Shown: piece after piece, positions 42,954-51,159 of the stretch
Position numbering within the stretch: position 1 is the stretch's first letter
Layout of the letters: each line of letters starts with the position of its first letter
Source: Candidatus Amarobacillus elongatus
GTDB lineage: Bacteria > Chloroflexota > Dehalococcoidia > Tepidiformales > Tepidiformaceae
Assembly (NCBI GenBank): GCA_016703545.1
Contig: JADJBX010000007.1
Coordinates: 148,633-212,632 of the forward strand
Direction: 5' to 3'
DNA: 64,000 bases
The notes under the pieces: model-generated
The model's database searches: none
What the model was told of the DNA's origin: nothing
What the model saw: only the letters and a program-made list of their open reading frames with translations
Made by a program: the position numbers and the translations under genes

Positions 42954-43511
42954 ATGCCCATCGCCCCCGGCACCCTCCGCGACCTGCAGGAGGTCGGTAA
43001 GGACCTCTACCAGCTCGCGCTCGTGACCAGCCACGGCGGCAACCTCAGCGTGCGCGACGGCCACGACATCTGGATCACGGGCACCGGCACGATGCTCGGG
43101 CGGCTGCGCGACCGCCACATCGCGCGCGTTTCGATGGATGGCCGGTACGAGGGCCCCCCACCCTCCAGCGACACGACCCTCCACCAGGCCGTCTACGCCA
43201 TCACCGGCGCGAACGCCGTCGCGCACGCCCACCCGCGCCACGCCATCGCGCTTTCGTTCACGACGGACACCTTTGTCCCCGGCGACCTCGAGGGGCAACT
43301 GCACCTAAAGGAGGTGCCCGTGGTCGCGGCCGGGCCGCTGCAGGTCGAGCAGATCGCCGCGGGGCTGCGGAACCACCTCGTGGTGCTGCTCCGCGGCCAC
43401 GGCGCCTACGCCCGCGGCCAAACCCTCTGGGAGGCGCTGCACTGGATCACCGCGCTCGAAGAGAGCGCCCATATCGCCTGGCTGCGCGCGGCGCTGCCCG
43501 GCCGGGAGTAG
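42954..43511 (+). CDS. class II aldolase/adducin-family protein
   Basis: 185 residues of the fuculose-phosphate aldolase fold: LVTSHGGNLSVRDGHDIWITGTG near the start, the zinc His pair in AVAHAHPRHAIAL (about 81-93) and the third His in LLRGHGAYARG. It likely performs a retro-aldol or epimerase reaction on a phosphorylated sugar or a related compound. The catalytic Glu of fuculose aldolase is not obvious after SSDTTLHQ. AAGGAGA precedes the ATG. Followed after 5 bp by the nitroreductase-like gene. Confidence 0.86.
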   Translation: MPIAPGTLRDLQEVGKDLYQLALVTSHGGNLSVRDGHDIWITGTGTMLGRLRDRHIARVSMDGRYEGPPPSSDTTLHQAVYAITGANAVAHAHPRHAIALSFTTDTFVPGDLEGQLHLKEVPVVAAGPLQVEQIAAGLRNHLVVLLRGHGAYARGQTLWEALHWITALEESAHIAWLRAALPGRE

Positions 43512-43516
43512 CGTCG

Positions 43517-43873
43517 ATGCCGTTCGATCCCGCCTTCGCCCCCGAGGCGTACTGCTACCTCACCACCCGGGGCCGCACCTCCGGCGAACCCCGCGAAATC
43601 GAGATCTGGTTCGCACTGGAGGGCGGCGTGCTCTTCCTGATGGCGGGCGGCCGCGACCGCGCGCACTGGGTGCGCAACCTCCAGCGCGAACCCGCCGTCA
43701 CCGTCCGCATTCGCGACGTCACCCTCGCTGGGCGGGCGCGCGTCGTCGAAGCCGGCACGCCCGAGGATGCTCGCGCCCGTGTCCTGCTCTTCGAGAAATA
43801 CCAGCCGGGCTACGCGAACGACCTGCGGAAGTGGGCCGACACCGCACTCCCCGTCGCCATCGACTTCGCCTGA
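43517..43873 (+). CDS. deazaflavin-dependent nitroreductase-family protein
   Basis: 118 residues of the split-barrel (DUF385/Ddn) family. YLTTRGRTSGEPREIEIWF at the start is its hallmark, then GGVLFLMAGGRDRAHWVRNLQREPAVTVRI. Members bind F420 or flavin and reduce nitro or other substrates. A membership here would suggest F420 use by the host, but F420 synthesis genes are not in view. Last gene of the three-gene run from 42065; it meets the ABC permease gene tail to tail. Confidence 0.86.
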   Translation: MPFDPAFAPEAYCYLTTRGRTSGEPREIEIWFALEGGVLFLMAGGRDRAHWVRNLQREPAVTVRIRDVTLAGRARVVEAGTPEDARARVLLFEKYQPGYANDLRKWADTALPVAIDFA

Positions 43874-43877
43874 GCCG

Positions 43878-45638
43878 TCAGCGGGGGCCCGGCGAGAGCC
43901 GCGTCCCCGGCGTCTCCGCGGCGGGCGGCGCGGGCCGGCGAGCCCGGCGACGCAGCGTCCACTCCCGCCCTGTCGACGAGACGTCCCGGCGTTCGAAGGC
44001 AACGAGCGCGGCCCCGAACAGCGCCACCGCAATCGCCAGCATCGCCCCCGAGCGAACGGCGTCGATCCCGTTGAGCAGCACGCCGCCGCCGTCGTACCAG
44101 TGAAACGGCGTGGCCACGCGCCACGGATCGAGCACGTCGACCGACGCCCCAAGGCTGTTCAGGAACCATCCCGCGACGATCAGCCCGATCACCGTCGCCG
44201 CCGCCAGCGATCGCGAGGGGAAGAACGCCGCCGCCAGCAGCGCGATGCCGAGGAACAGGTACACCAGCGGCAGCATCGAAACCGTCGCCGCCAGCGTCCG
44301 CCAGGGCGAGAGATCGATATCCACGAACGGCCCGATCGCGAGGAACCCCAGCCACCCGCCGATGGCGGCGACGGCGATGCCCACGACGATCGCCGCCACC
44401 TTCTCCGTCAGCACCCGCCAGCGCTTCACGGGCTGCGCAAGCAGCAGGTCCAGCGAGCCCGCGCTCTCCTCCGCGGCGATGGCGCCGGTACCGTGGATGG
44501 CCGCGAGCACGAGCAGCAGGATCGGCACCCACCAGAAGAACTCCACGCCGAAGAACCCCTCGGGCGAGGAGATGTCGCTCGCCTCGCCCATCATTCCCTG
44601 GTAGATGGACGGCAGTTCGATCCCTTCGAGCTCCTTGCGGTAGGTCGGGAAGATGGCCGCGATCAGGATGGCGATTGCGAACAGCACGAACCCCATCGCC
44701 ACCATCGAGAAGCGCTGGTCGCGCAGCGTCTTGGCGAAGATCGGGAACGGGTGACGGCCGCCGCCGCGCAGCGCGACCTCGCCCGCGAAGCCGGCATCCG
44801 CCTCCTCCGCCGATTCGTCCTTGCGGCGGCGCCACGGCGCCGTCCATTCCCGCCCGCCCGAAGTCAGGTCCCGGCGTTCGAAGGCCACCATCGCGAGCGC
44901 GAACAACACCCCCGCGAGCGCGACGAGCGCCCCCGCCCGCACCCAATCGAACCCCGCCGCGAGGTAGTGCCCGGCATTCGACCAGTAGAACGGCGAAAGG
45001 TCGCGCCACGGGTCGACCGCCGAGACCAGCGCGCCGACCATGTTGAGGAAGTAATCGGCGACGACCAGCCCGATCGCCGCCGAGGCCGCCAGCGTGCGCG
45101 AAGGCAGCACCGTCGACGCCAGCAGCGCCACCGCGAGGTACACCAGCGCCAGCGGCAGCGTCGAAAGCACCCCCTCCAGCAGGCGCACGGGGCCGATGGC
45201 GAAATCGCCCGTGGCCTTCCCCACGAGAAAGCCCACCCACCCGCAGAGCATCGCGATCAGCGCCCCGAGGGCGATCGCCGCGGACTTTTCGGCGACCACG
45301 CGCCAGCGCCGCACGGGCTGCGCGAGCAGCAGGTCCACCGTCCCCGCGCTCTCCTCGCCCAGCGTCGTCCCCGTCGCCCCGATGACCACCAGCACCACCA
45401 CGAGCAGCGGGGCCCAGCTGTAGTACTCGTTCGTGAGGAAGCCCGCCGGGCTCGTGATGTCCCCGCCCTCGCCCGCGAGCCCTTCGAACATTCCCAGTTC
45501 GAGCTGCGAAAAGCTGTCGTGGTACGAGGGGTAGATGGCGATGTGGAACCAGGCGAGCAGGAAGAGCGCGAACCCGATGCCCGCCACCGTGAACCGCTGA
45601 TCGCGGAGCGTCTTGCGGAAGACCGGCAGCGCCCTCAC
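43878..45638 (-). CDS. ABC-2 type permease, two tandem homologous halves
   Basis: 586 residues with about twelve membrane segments. Residues 1-290 and 300-586 are clear duplicates: FRKTLRDQRFTVAGIGFALF against FAKTLRDQRFSMVAMGFVLF, EESAGTVDLLLAQPVRRWRV against EESAGSLDLLLAQPVKRWRV, and AFERRDLTSGGREW against AFERRDVSSTGREW. The DLLLAQPV(R/K)RWRV loop contacts the ATPase. The fusion supplies both halves of the channel that separate subunits usually form. The ATG overlaps the ATPase stop by four bases. It exports an unknown lipid, peptide or drug. Confidence 0.88.
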   Translation of the reverse strand: MRALPVFRKTLRDQRFTVAGIGFALFLLAWFHIAIYPSYHDSFSQLELGMFEGLAGEGGDITSPAGFLTNEYYSWAPLLVVVLVVIGATGTTLGEESAGTVDLLLAQPVRRWRVVAEKSAAIALGALIAMLCGWVGFLVGKATGDFAIGPVRLLEGVLSTLPLALVYLAVALLASTVLPSRTLAASAAIGLVVADYFLNMVGALVSAVDPWRDLSPFYWSNAGHYLAAGFDWVRAGALVALAGVLFALAMVAFERRDLTSGGREWTAPWRRRKDESAEEADAGFAGEVALRGGGRHPFPIFAKTLRDQRFSMVAMGFVLFAIAILIAAIFPTYRKELEGIELPSIYQGMMGEASDISSPEGFFGVEFFWWVPILLLVLAAIHGTGAIAAEESAGSLDLLLAQPVKRWRVLTEKVAAIVVGIAVAAIGGWLGFLAIGPFVDIDLSPWRTLAATVSMLPLVYLFLGIALLAAAFFPSRSLAAATVIGLIVAGWFLNSLGASVDVLDPWRVATPFHWYDGGGVLLNGIDAVRSGAMLAIAVALFGAALVAFERRDVSSTGREWTLRRRARRPAPPAAETPGTRLSPGPR

Positions 45639-46528
45639 GCCGCTTCCCCCGTGTAGTACGTCATCAGCAGCTCATCCAGCGTCGGCTGCTCCGTCCGCAG
45701 GTCCAGGATGTGGTACGGCGAGAGCGCCCGCAGCAGCGCGTCCAGCTCGCCCGCGACCTCGAACTCCAGTGTCGGCGGCTGGCGGCGCAGCTCCCGCACG
45801 CCCGGCAGCGCCACATCCGCGGGCGAAGGCACACCCCCGGCGAAGCTCACCTCCACGTGCCGCAGCGAACGTCCCTTGAGCGCCGCGATCGGCTCCACCG
45901 CCACCAGCCGCCCCTCGCGCAGAATGCCCACGCGCTCGCACGTCTGCTCCACTTCGCTCATGACGTGAGACGAAAAGAAGACGGTCGCGCCGCGCCCAGC
46001 CTCCCGCCGAAGGATCTCCCAGACGGCGTGCTGCATCAGCGGATCCAGCCCCGACGTCGGCTCATCGAGCAGGAGCACGTCGGGCCGGCCGAGCAGCGCG
46101 ACCACCACCCCGAGCTTCTGGCGCGTCCCCTTCGAGAGCGCGTTCGCATGCTTGGAGAGGTCGAGGTCCAGTTCGCGCGCGAGCTCGATGCCGTAGGCCG
46201 GGTCCGCCCCGGGCCGCAGCCGGCAGAACAGCTCCACCGTCTCGATGCCGCGCAGGTTGCCGTACAGCCGCAGGTCGCCGGGGAGGTACGCCGTCCGCGC
46301 CCGCACCTCGTGGGATTGGTGGCGGGTATCGAACCCGAGGATCTCGGCGCGCCCCTCCGTCGGCCGGATGAGGTCCAGCAACAGGCGGATGGTCGTGCTC
46401 TTGCCCGCCCCGTTCGGCCCGAGAAAGCCGAACACCTCCCCGCGTTCCACCGTCAGCGAAAGGTGGTCGAGGGCGGGACGGCCGTCATAGGCCTTGGTCA
46501 GGTCGAAGGTTTGGATGGCGGCGGGCAT
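45635..46528 (-). CDS. ABC transporter ATP-binding protein
   Basis: 297 residues. Walker A GPNGAGKSTTIRLLL, the Q-loop at RARTAYLPGDLRLYG, signature ALSKGTRQKLG and Walker B VLLLDEPTSGLDP followed by the switch His in FFSSHVMSE. The last 80 residues form the CcmA/drug-exporter type C-terminal domain. It powers the duplicated permease encoded just downstream. TAGGCT lies 6 nt before the ATG. Confidence 0.94.
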   Translation of the reverse strand: MPAAIQTFDLTKAYDGRPALDHLSLTVERGEVFGFLGPNGAGKSTTIRLLLDLIRPTEGRAEILGFDTRHQSHEVRARTAYLPGDLRLYGNLRGIETVELFCRLRPGADPAYGIELARELDLDLSKHANALSKGTRQKLGVVVALLGRPDVLLLDEPTSGLDPLMQHAVWEILRREAGRGATVFFSSHVMSEVEQTCERVGILREGRLVAVEPIAALKGRSLRHVEVSFAGGVPSPADVALPGVRELRRQPPTLEFEVAGELDALLRALSPYHILDLRTEQPTLDELLMTYYTGEAA

Positions 46529-46593
46529 GCATTCAGCCTACCGCCGCGATCAACCCGCGACAGGGACCGCCGGGCCCCAGCGCACGCGGCCGA

Positions 46594-47631
46594 TCAGTCC
46601 CGCGCCGCCTCGAACACCGCGCGCAGCTCCGCCGGCACCACCGCCTCGAACTGGTCGAACCCGCACGACCGCGGGTCGCGGTCCGTACGCCAGCGCTTGA
46701 ACGTCGCCGCGTGCCTGAACCGCACTCCCTGGAGGTAGTCGAAGGTGACTTCGCACACCAGCTCCGGGCGGAGGCGCTCCCACGAAAGGTCCTTGCCGGT
46801 GGACCATCGGCTGGGGGCGCCGGGTGAACGGCCCTGCCCGAAGCCGTCCTCCTCGCTCGCGTCGCGGTACGGCGCCAGCAGCTCCACCAGTGCCCGCTTC
46901 TCATCGGCCTTGAAGCTGGACGTATGCCCCACGAGGTGCAGCGTCCCCGCCTCGTCGTACAGCCCCAGCAGCAGCGACCCGACCGCGCGGCCCTCCTCGC
47001 CCTTGAGCCAGCGGAAGCCGCCCACCACGCAATCGGCCGTGCGCAGGTGCTTGATCTTCGCCATCGCGCGGGCGCCGGGCTGGTACGGCTGGCTCAGCGG
47101 CTTGGCGATCACGCCATCGAAGCCCGCCCCTTCGAAGCGGTCGAACCAGTCCTGCGCGACGGCACGGTCGCCGGTCGCGGGGGTGAGGTACACCGGCGGT
47201 GGCACCGCCGCGAGGTACACCTCCAGCCGCGCCCGGCGCTCCGCGAACGGCCGCGCGCGCAGGTCCTCCCCGCCCTCCGAGAGCATGTCGAACGCGACGA
47301 ACGCCGCCGGCGTTTCCCCCGCGAGCTTGCGCACGCGCGATTCGGCCGGGTGCAGGCGCAGTTGCAGCGCCTCGAAATCGATGCCGCGCGGCCCCATGAT
47401 CACCGTCTCCCCGTCGAGCACGACCGGGCCGGGCAGCACCCGCGCGACCCCCTCGACCACTTCGGGGAAGTACCGCCCGAGCGGCTTCAGGTCGCGGCTC
47501 TGCAGCGTCACCGCGTCGCCATCGAAGGCGAGGATGGTGCGGAAGCCGTCCCATTTCGGTTCGAACAGCCACCCCGGACCCTCGGGAATGGCCGGGGTGA
47601 GCTTCGCGAGCATCGGTTCGATTGGAAGCAT
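46594..47631 (-). CDS. ATP-dependent DNA ligase (LigC/LigD-type ligase domain)
   Basis: 345 residues. Nucleotidyl-transfer motif I is EPKWDGFRTIL with the adenylated Lys near residue 27, motif III is FVAFDML, motif IV is FDGVIAKPL and motif V is AMAKIKHLRTADCVVGGFRW. An OB-fold domain follows (about 220-345). The length suits a stand-alone LigC, which works in repair or NHEJ-like end joining. No Ku or polymerase/nuclease partner is adjacent. TAAGCT lies 7 nt before the ATG at 47631; the longer in-frame start at 47694 lacks support. Confidence 0.92.
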   Translation of the reverse strand: MLPIEPMLAKLTPAIPEGPGWLFEPKWDGFRTILAFDGDAVTLQSRDLKPLGRYFPEVVEGVARVLPGPVVLDGETVIMGPRGIDFEALQLRLHPAESRVRKLAGETPAAFVAFDMLSEGGEDLRARPFAERRARLEVYLAAVPPPVYLTPATGDRAVAQDWFDRFEGAGFDGVIAKPLSQPYQPGARAMAKIKHLRTADCVVGGFRWLKGEEGRAVGSLLLGLYDEAGTLHLVGHTSSFKADEKRALVELLAPYRDASEEDGFGQGRSPGAPSRWSTGKDLSWERLRPELVCEVTFDYLQGVRFRHAATFKRWRTDRDPRSCGFDQFEAVVPAELRAVFEAARD

Positions 47632-47752
47632 GGGGCAAAGCTTACCCCGTCCGGACGCCCGTCGGCCGCCCTCCGTTTTCCGCCACCTCGCCACGCCACC
47701 TGCTACATTCGAAGGTGCCCGCCCGCGGGGGGCGGCAGTTACAGGAGGATGG

Positions 47753-48556
47753 ATGCGGAACTACGCACTGCTGGGAATGACCGCGATCGCGACGCTTTCC
47801 CTGGCCTTTGCCGCCTGCGGCGGCGGCGACGACGACGACGCCACCACCGAAACGGCAACCACCGCCGCCACCAGCGCGGCCACCACCGACCCGGGCAAAA
47901 CTGGCGCCCAGGCGACGAGCCCCGCCGCCAGCACCGCCACCGGATCGGGGACCGCCACCGGCGCCAACACCCCCACCGGCGGCACCCTCACCGGCTCCGG
48001 CGCCGACGCCCTCAAGTCCACCCTCAACGACTTCTCCAAGAAGAGCTTCCAGGGCACCTACGACCTCACCGTCAAGGATTCGGCCGGCGTCGAGCAGAAG
48101 GGCACGATGACGATCGCCTTCAAGCAGCCGAAGTCCTACTACTCGTTCTCCCTCGGCGGGAACCAGGCGGGCGAAGTGACGATCATCGACGACGGCACGA
48201 ACACCCTGTTCTGCACGAAGATCGCCTCCGCCGGGCAGTGCATGAAGAGCAAGTCGGATTCCGCCGGCCTCTTCTCCAACCCGTTCTCCCTCAACGAGCT
48301 GGAGAAGGACCTGAACGGCAGCACGAAGGTCACCCAGGTCGCCGACCAGAAGGTCGCGGGCGAAGACTCGAAGTGCTTCCAGATGGAAGACATCCAGGGC
48401 GTGGTCTGCTTCTCGAAGAAGGACAACCTCCTGACGAAGACCGAGGCCACCGAAAGCGGCTCGAAGGTCACGCTCGTGGCTTCGAAAATCGGCACGAGCG
48501 TCGATGAGAAGCTGTTCGAGGCGCCCGCCGGCTACACCGTCACCGCGACCCCCTGA
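47753..48556 (+). CDS. putative lipoprotein
   Basis: 267 residues. The leader LLGMTAIATLSLAFAACGGGDDD ends in a lipobox (FAAC). A 60-residue Thr/Ala/Gly spacer leads to a beta-rich domain starting ADALKSTLNDFSKKSFQGTY, with Cys at FCTK, QCMK, KCFQM and VCFS that could form two disulfides. It resembles LolA/LppX-like lipid-carrier folds in its strand pattern, but no family is certain. AGGAGG is 4 nt before the ATG, and a TACATT box lies 44 bp upstream. Divergent from the ligase gene. Confidence 0.78.
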   Translation: MRNYALLGMTAIATLSLAFAACGGGDDDDATTETATTAATSAATTDPGKTGAQATSPAASTATGSGTATGANTPTGGTLTGSGADALKSTLNDFSKKSFQGTYDLTVKDSAGVEQKGTMTIAFKQPKSYYSFSLGGNQAGEVTIIDDGTNTLFCTKIASAGQCMKSKSDSAGLFSNPFSLNELEKDLNGSTKVTQVADQKVAGEDSKCFQMEDIQGVVCFSKKDNLLTKTEATESGSKVTLVASKIGTSVDEKLFEAPAGYTVTATP

Positions 48557-48705
48557 CGGCCACGGGGAACGAACGGGCGCCGCGCACACGCCGGCGCCCG
48601 CCCCCTCCTTTCTCCGCCGCTCTCTCACCGTTTCCTTCCCTTTCCGGGCGGAAGCTTGTAAGGCCGGGTAAGCGGATACTGCGAGAACACAGGAGGTGGG
48701 GTAGC

Positions 48706-48984
48706 ATGAGCACGATGACGGAAGAACCACGCGACGACGCACCGGTCGCTCTCACCGTTCGCCAGGATGCCGAAATCGTCCCGATGCCGCGCTGCACCCG
48801 CTGTCAGCTGAAGTACCTGCCGGCCCGCTCCACCAGTGCCCTGCGGCTCACCTACTGCAGCTTCCTCTGCGAACTCGGAGACCTCGGCTTCAGCATGGTC
48901 GGGCTCGAGACGATGGAGCGCGCCAAGAAGACCGACACCCCCGCAGCCGAACCGCCCGCCCCCGAACCGGCCGGCGCCCGCTAA
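48706..48984 (+). CDS. small zinc-ribbon-like protein
   Basis: 92 residues: an acidic start, then PRCTRCQLKYL and TYCSFLCEL (CxxC and CxxxC) as a possible zinc ribbon, and a Pro/Glu/Ala tail (TPAAEPPAPEPAGAR). GGAGGTGGGG precedes the ATG. Fourth member of the set of small Cys-rich proteins in the window. Closed by a strong terminator. Function unknown. Confidence 0.62.
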   Translation: MSTMTEEPRDDAPVALTVRQDAEIVPMPRCTRCQLKYLPARSTSALRLTYCSFLCELGDLGFSMVGLETMERAKKTDTPAAEPPAPEPAGAR

Positions 48985-49004
48985 CAAGGGCCAACCACCG
49001 CCCC

Positions 49005-49036
49005 AAACGCCCCTCGACGAGGGGCGTTTCTCGTTT
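49005..49036 (+). terminator. intrinsic terminator
   Basis: A perfect stem, AAACGCCCCTCG to CGAGGGGCGTTT, with a minimal loop and a T-rich tail (TCTCGTTT). Confidence 0.93.
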
Positions 49037-49063
49037 CGGCCGCCCGGAAGTGCCCCAGGTTGG

Positions 49064-49136
49064 TGGCTCTCGGCCATCCGCCATCGGCTCTCCGCCATCC
49101 CGGCACGCCCTGGGCTCTGGGCTCTGGGCTCTGGCC
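49064..49136. repeat. heptamer-repeat arrays (site e)
   Basis: Two arrays with period 7: CGGCCAT/CCGCCAT words (49069-49100) and GGGCTCT words (49110-49133, three copies). No clear reverse-complement partner is present. No gene is seen in 49037-49331; part of it is AT-richer. Confidence 0.7.
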
Positions 49137-49295
49137 ATTGAAAACTCGAACTCAGATCACAAAACATCGGTCCAGGCCGAGAATTTACGAAAAGACAGTT
49201 GCCGAGCCGGTTGAGCGCGTGCTAAAAAGTGAGTGGGCCAGCGCTGGATGTCGTGTCCGCTCCACACATCCACCGGCCCTTTTTCATGCCCATGA

Positions 49296-49322
49296 GAAAA
49301 GCCACCCCGAAGGGCGGCTTCT
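49296..49322 (-). terminator. terminator of the dihydropteroate synthase-like gene
   Basis: Read leftward: AAGCCGCCC, loop TTCG, GGGTGGCTT, then TTCTC. It lies just after the stop of the gene ending at 49332. Confidence 0.8.
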
Positions 49323-49331
49323 TCTTGTCCG

Positions 49332-50561
49332 CTACCAGCGCTGCCCCGGCGGCGCCGCTCGCTCCGCGCCCCCCACCGTCATGTGCGCCGCCTCCGCGCC
49401 CGCCCGCCAGGGCCAGCTCCCCTCGTCCGGGGCGAAGGCGCCCGCCGCCGCCGTCGAGAGCGCCGCCGCCATCGCCAGCGCGCGCGTCGCGCCCGCGGCA
49501 TCGTGCACCCGGAAGATGCGCGCCCCCGCCACGTACGCCAGCGCCGTCACCACATGCGTCTCCAGGTCGCGCTCCGCGGGGGCGTTGCCCGCCACGCTGC
49601 CGATGAAGTTCTTGCGCGAATGCGCCACCAGCAGCGGCAGCCCCGGCGCGCCCAGCTCCGCCAGCCGCCGCAGCACCTGCAGGTCCTCGTCGTGGCTCTT
49701 GCCGAACGCGATCCCGGGGTCGACCGCGACGCACTCCTCCGGCAGCCCCGCCGCCCGCAGCCGCTCCAGCCGGTCGAACATCCAGGCCGCCGTTTCGCGC
49801 ACGACATCCTCGTACACGGGGGGCGTCCCCGGGCGCTGCTTGGGCACGCTGTAGCTGTAATTGAGGACGTACCCGGCGCCCGCCTTCGCCGCCTGCTCCG
49901 CCGCGGCCGCACCCTGCGTCAGGCCGCTGATGTCGTTCACGATCTCGGCGCCGGCCTCCAGCGCCGCCGCCGCTACCTCGCCCTTGTAGGTGTCGGCGGA
50001 GACGGTGTGCCCGTCGCGCACCAGCGCCGCCACCACGGGCGCGACGATCGCCGCCTCCGCCGCCGCATCCAGCACCGGGCGGTCCGCACGCGCACTCTCG
50101 GCGCCGACGTCGATGATCGCGGCGCCGGCGTCGCGCAGGGCCGCCGCGCGGCGAACCGCCTCCTCCACCCCCGTGCCCACACCATCGCCCGAGAATGAAT
50201 CCGTCGTCAGGTTGAGGATGCCCATCACCCACCGGCGGTCGAGCGGCAGGGTGCGCGTGCGCAGCCGCCATGCCGCGGCCGGGCGCACCGCGCGTTCGAT
50301 GGATCCCCCGAGGGGATCGCCGCGCATCGTCAGGCCGCGCGCGAAGGCGAGGAAGTGCGGGCCCGTGCCCACCGCGCACAGCTCGTCGCCCATGCGCTGC
50401 GTCCCCAGCCCCGCGCTCAGCGCCGCCGCTTCCAGTGCGAGGTTATCCGGGAGGATGAACACGAACGGCGCCGCATCGCCGAGCGCGGCCCGTTGGGCGG
50501 GAGAGGGCGGAATGACGCGCAGCGGCGCGGCGGGAATGGGTGCCGGGGCCGCGCTGTTCAC
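49332..50561 (-). CDS. folP: dihydropteroate synthase-like protein with N-terminal extension
   Basis: 409 residues. The pterin-binding barrel occupies about 135-409: GILNLTTDSFSGDG (usually LNVTPDSFSDGG), AAIIDVGAESARADR, EIVNDISGLTQG, VAVDPGIAFGKSHDEDLQVL and VAHSRKNFIGSVAG. It would join p-aminobenzoate to the pterin in folate synthesis. An extra N-terminal 130 residues (FVFILPDNLALEAAALSAGL) are not part of the classic enzyme, so a related pterin-binding role is possible. The GTG at 50561 overlaps the DinB-like stop as GTGA, which fixes the start. A hairpin terminator follows. Confidence 0.85.
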   Translation of the reverse strand: MNSAAPAPIPAAPLRVIPPSPAQRAALGDAAPFVFILPDNLALEAAALSAGLGTQRMGDELCAVGTGPHFLAFARGLTMRGDPLGGSIERAVRPAAAWRLRTRTLPLDRRWVMGILNLTTDSFSGDGVGTGVEEAVRRAAALRDAGAAIIDVGAESARADRPVLDAAAEAAIVAPVVAALVRDGHTVSADTYKGEVAAAALEAGAEIVNDISGLTQGAAAAEQAAKAGAGYVLNYSYSVPKQRPGTPPVYEDVVRETAAWMFDRLERLRAAGLPEECVAVDPGIAFGKSHDEDLQVLRRLAELGAPGLPLLVAHSRKNFIGSVAGNAPAERDLETHVVTALAYVAGARIFRVHDAAGATRALAMAAALSTAAAGAFAPDEGSWPWRAGAEAAHMTVGGAERAAPPGQRW

Positions 50562-51046
50562 GCGCCCACCATCCGCCGCACCTGCCACAGGTGTTCGAGG
50601 TCGTGCCGGTACATTTCGCGAGCGATATCGAGCACGGTCATGCGCCCGCGGTAGGGGTGGATGCCGCCCCGCTCCCAGTCCCCGGGGTTGAGGTCCCACA
50701 GGGTGTACGCCGTGTGACGGCGGTAGTAATGGAAGTCATCCAGCACCTCCTCCAATTCCTCCTCGCGATAGTCCTCCAGCAACGGGATATCGTCGATATC
50801 CACGGCCCGAATCGCGGGCTCGCGCGCGGAGAGCATCGCCTCCAGCTGCGCGATCACCCCCAGCTCCGTATCGCGCAGGTGGACCGCCACCCCAAGGAGC
50901 GTCCAATCCTCGTCCGGGCCGGTCCCGGGGGAAAGCAGCTGGCGGCGGCGAAGCCCGGCCAGCGCCTGCCGCAGTTCGCCCCCCGCCTCGGAAAGCGCCT
51001 TGCGCAAGAACGCCGGGTCCGACCCTGCCTGCCGTAATTCCCGCAT
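50558..51046 (-). CDS. DinB-like protein
   Basis: 162 residues. Helical throughout, with LLGVAVHLRDTELGVIAQLEAML in the first half and DIAREMYRHDLEHLWQVRRM at the end, the His positions used for metal in DinB proteins. The second DinB-type gene in the window, and again coupled by overlap to a downstream metabolic gene. The ATG at 51046 is chosen because TACAAT lies 6 nt before it; an in-frame start 11 codons earlier has no support. Divergent from the histidine kinase gene. Confidence 0.82.
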   Translation of the reverse strand: MRELRQAGSDPAFLRKALSEAGGELRQALAGLRRRQLLSPGTGPDEDWTLLGVAVHLRDTELGVIAQLEAMLSAREPAIRAVDIDDIPLLEDYREEELEEVLDDFHYYRRHTAYTLWDLNPGDWERGGIHPYRGRMTVLDIAREMYRHDLEHLWQVRRMVGA

Positions 51047-51159
51047 GGCGCGATTGTACGCCCGCCGCGCCAGCGGCATCTCCCTTTCGCCCCCGCCGGG
51101 AAAGGGCCACGCGGCCCGTCACTTCGACCGCAATGGTACAAATTCGTTATGCTGGAAGC

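Noticed and set aside
46745..47752. Plus-strand frame over the ligase gene, in phase with the lipoprotein
   Set aside because: It is the antisense of conserved ligase motifs; a ribosome site and lipoprotein leader define the start at 47753.
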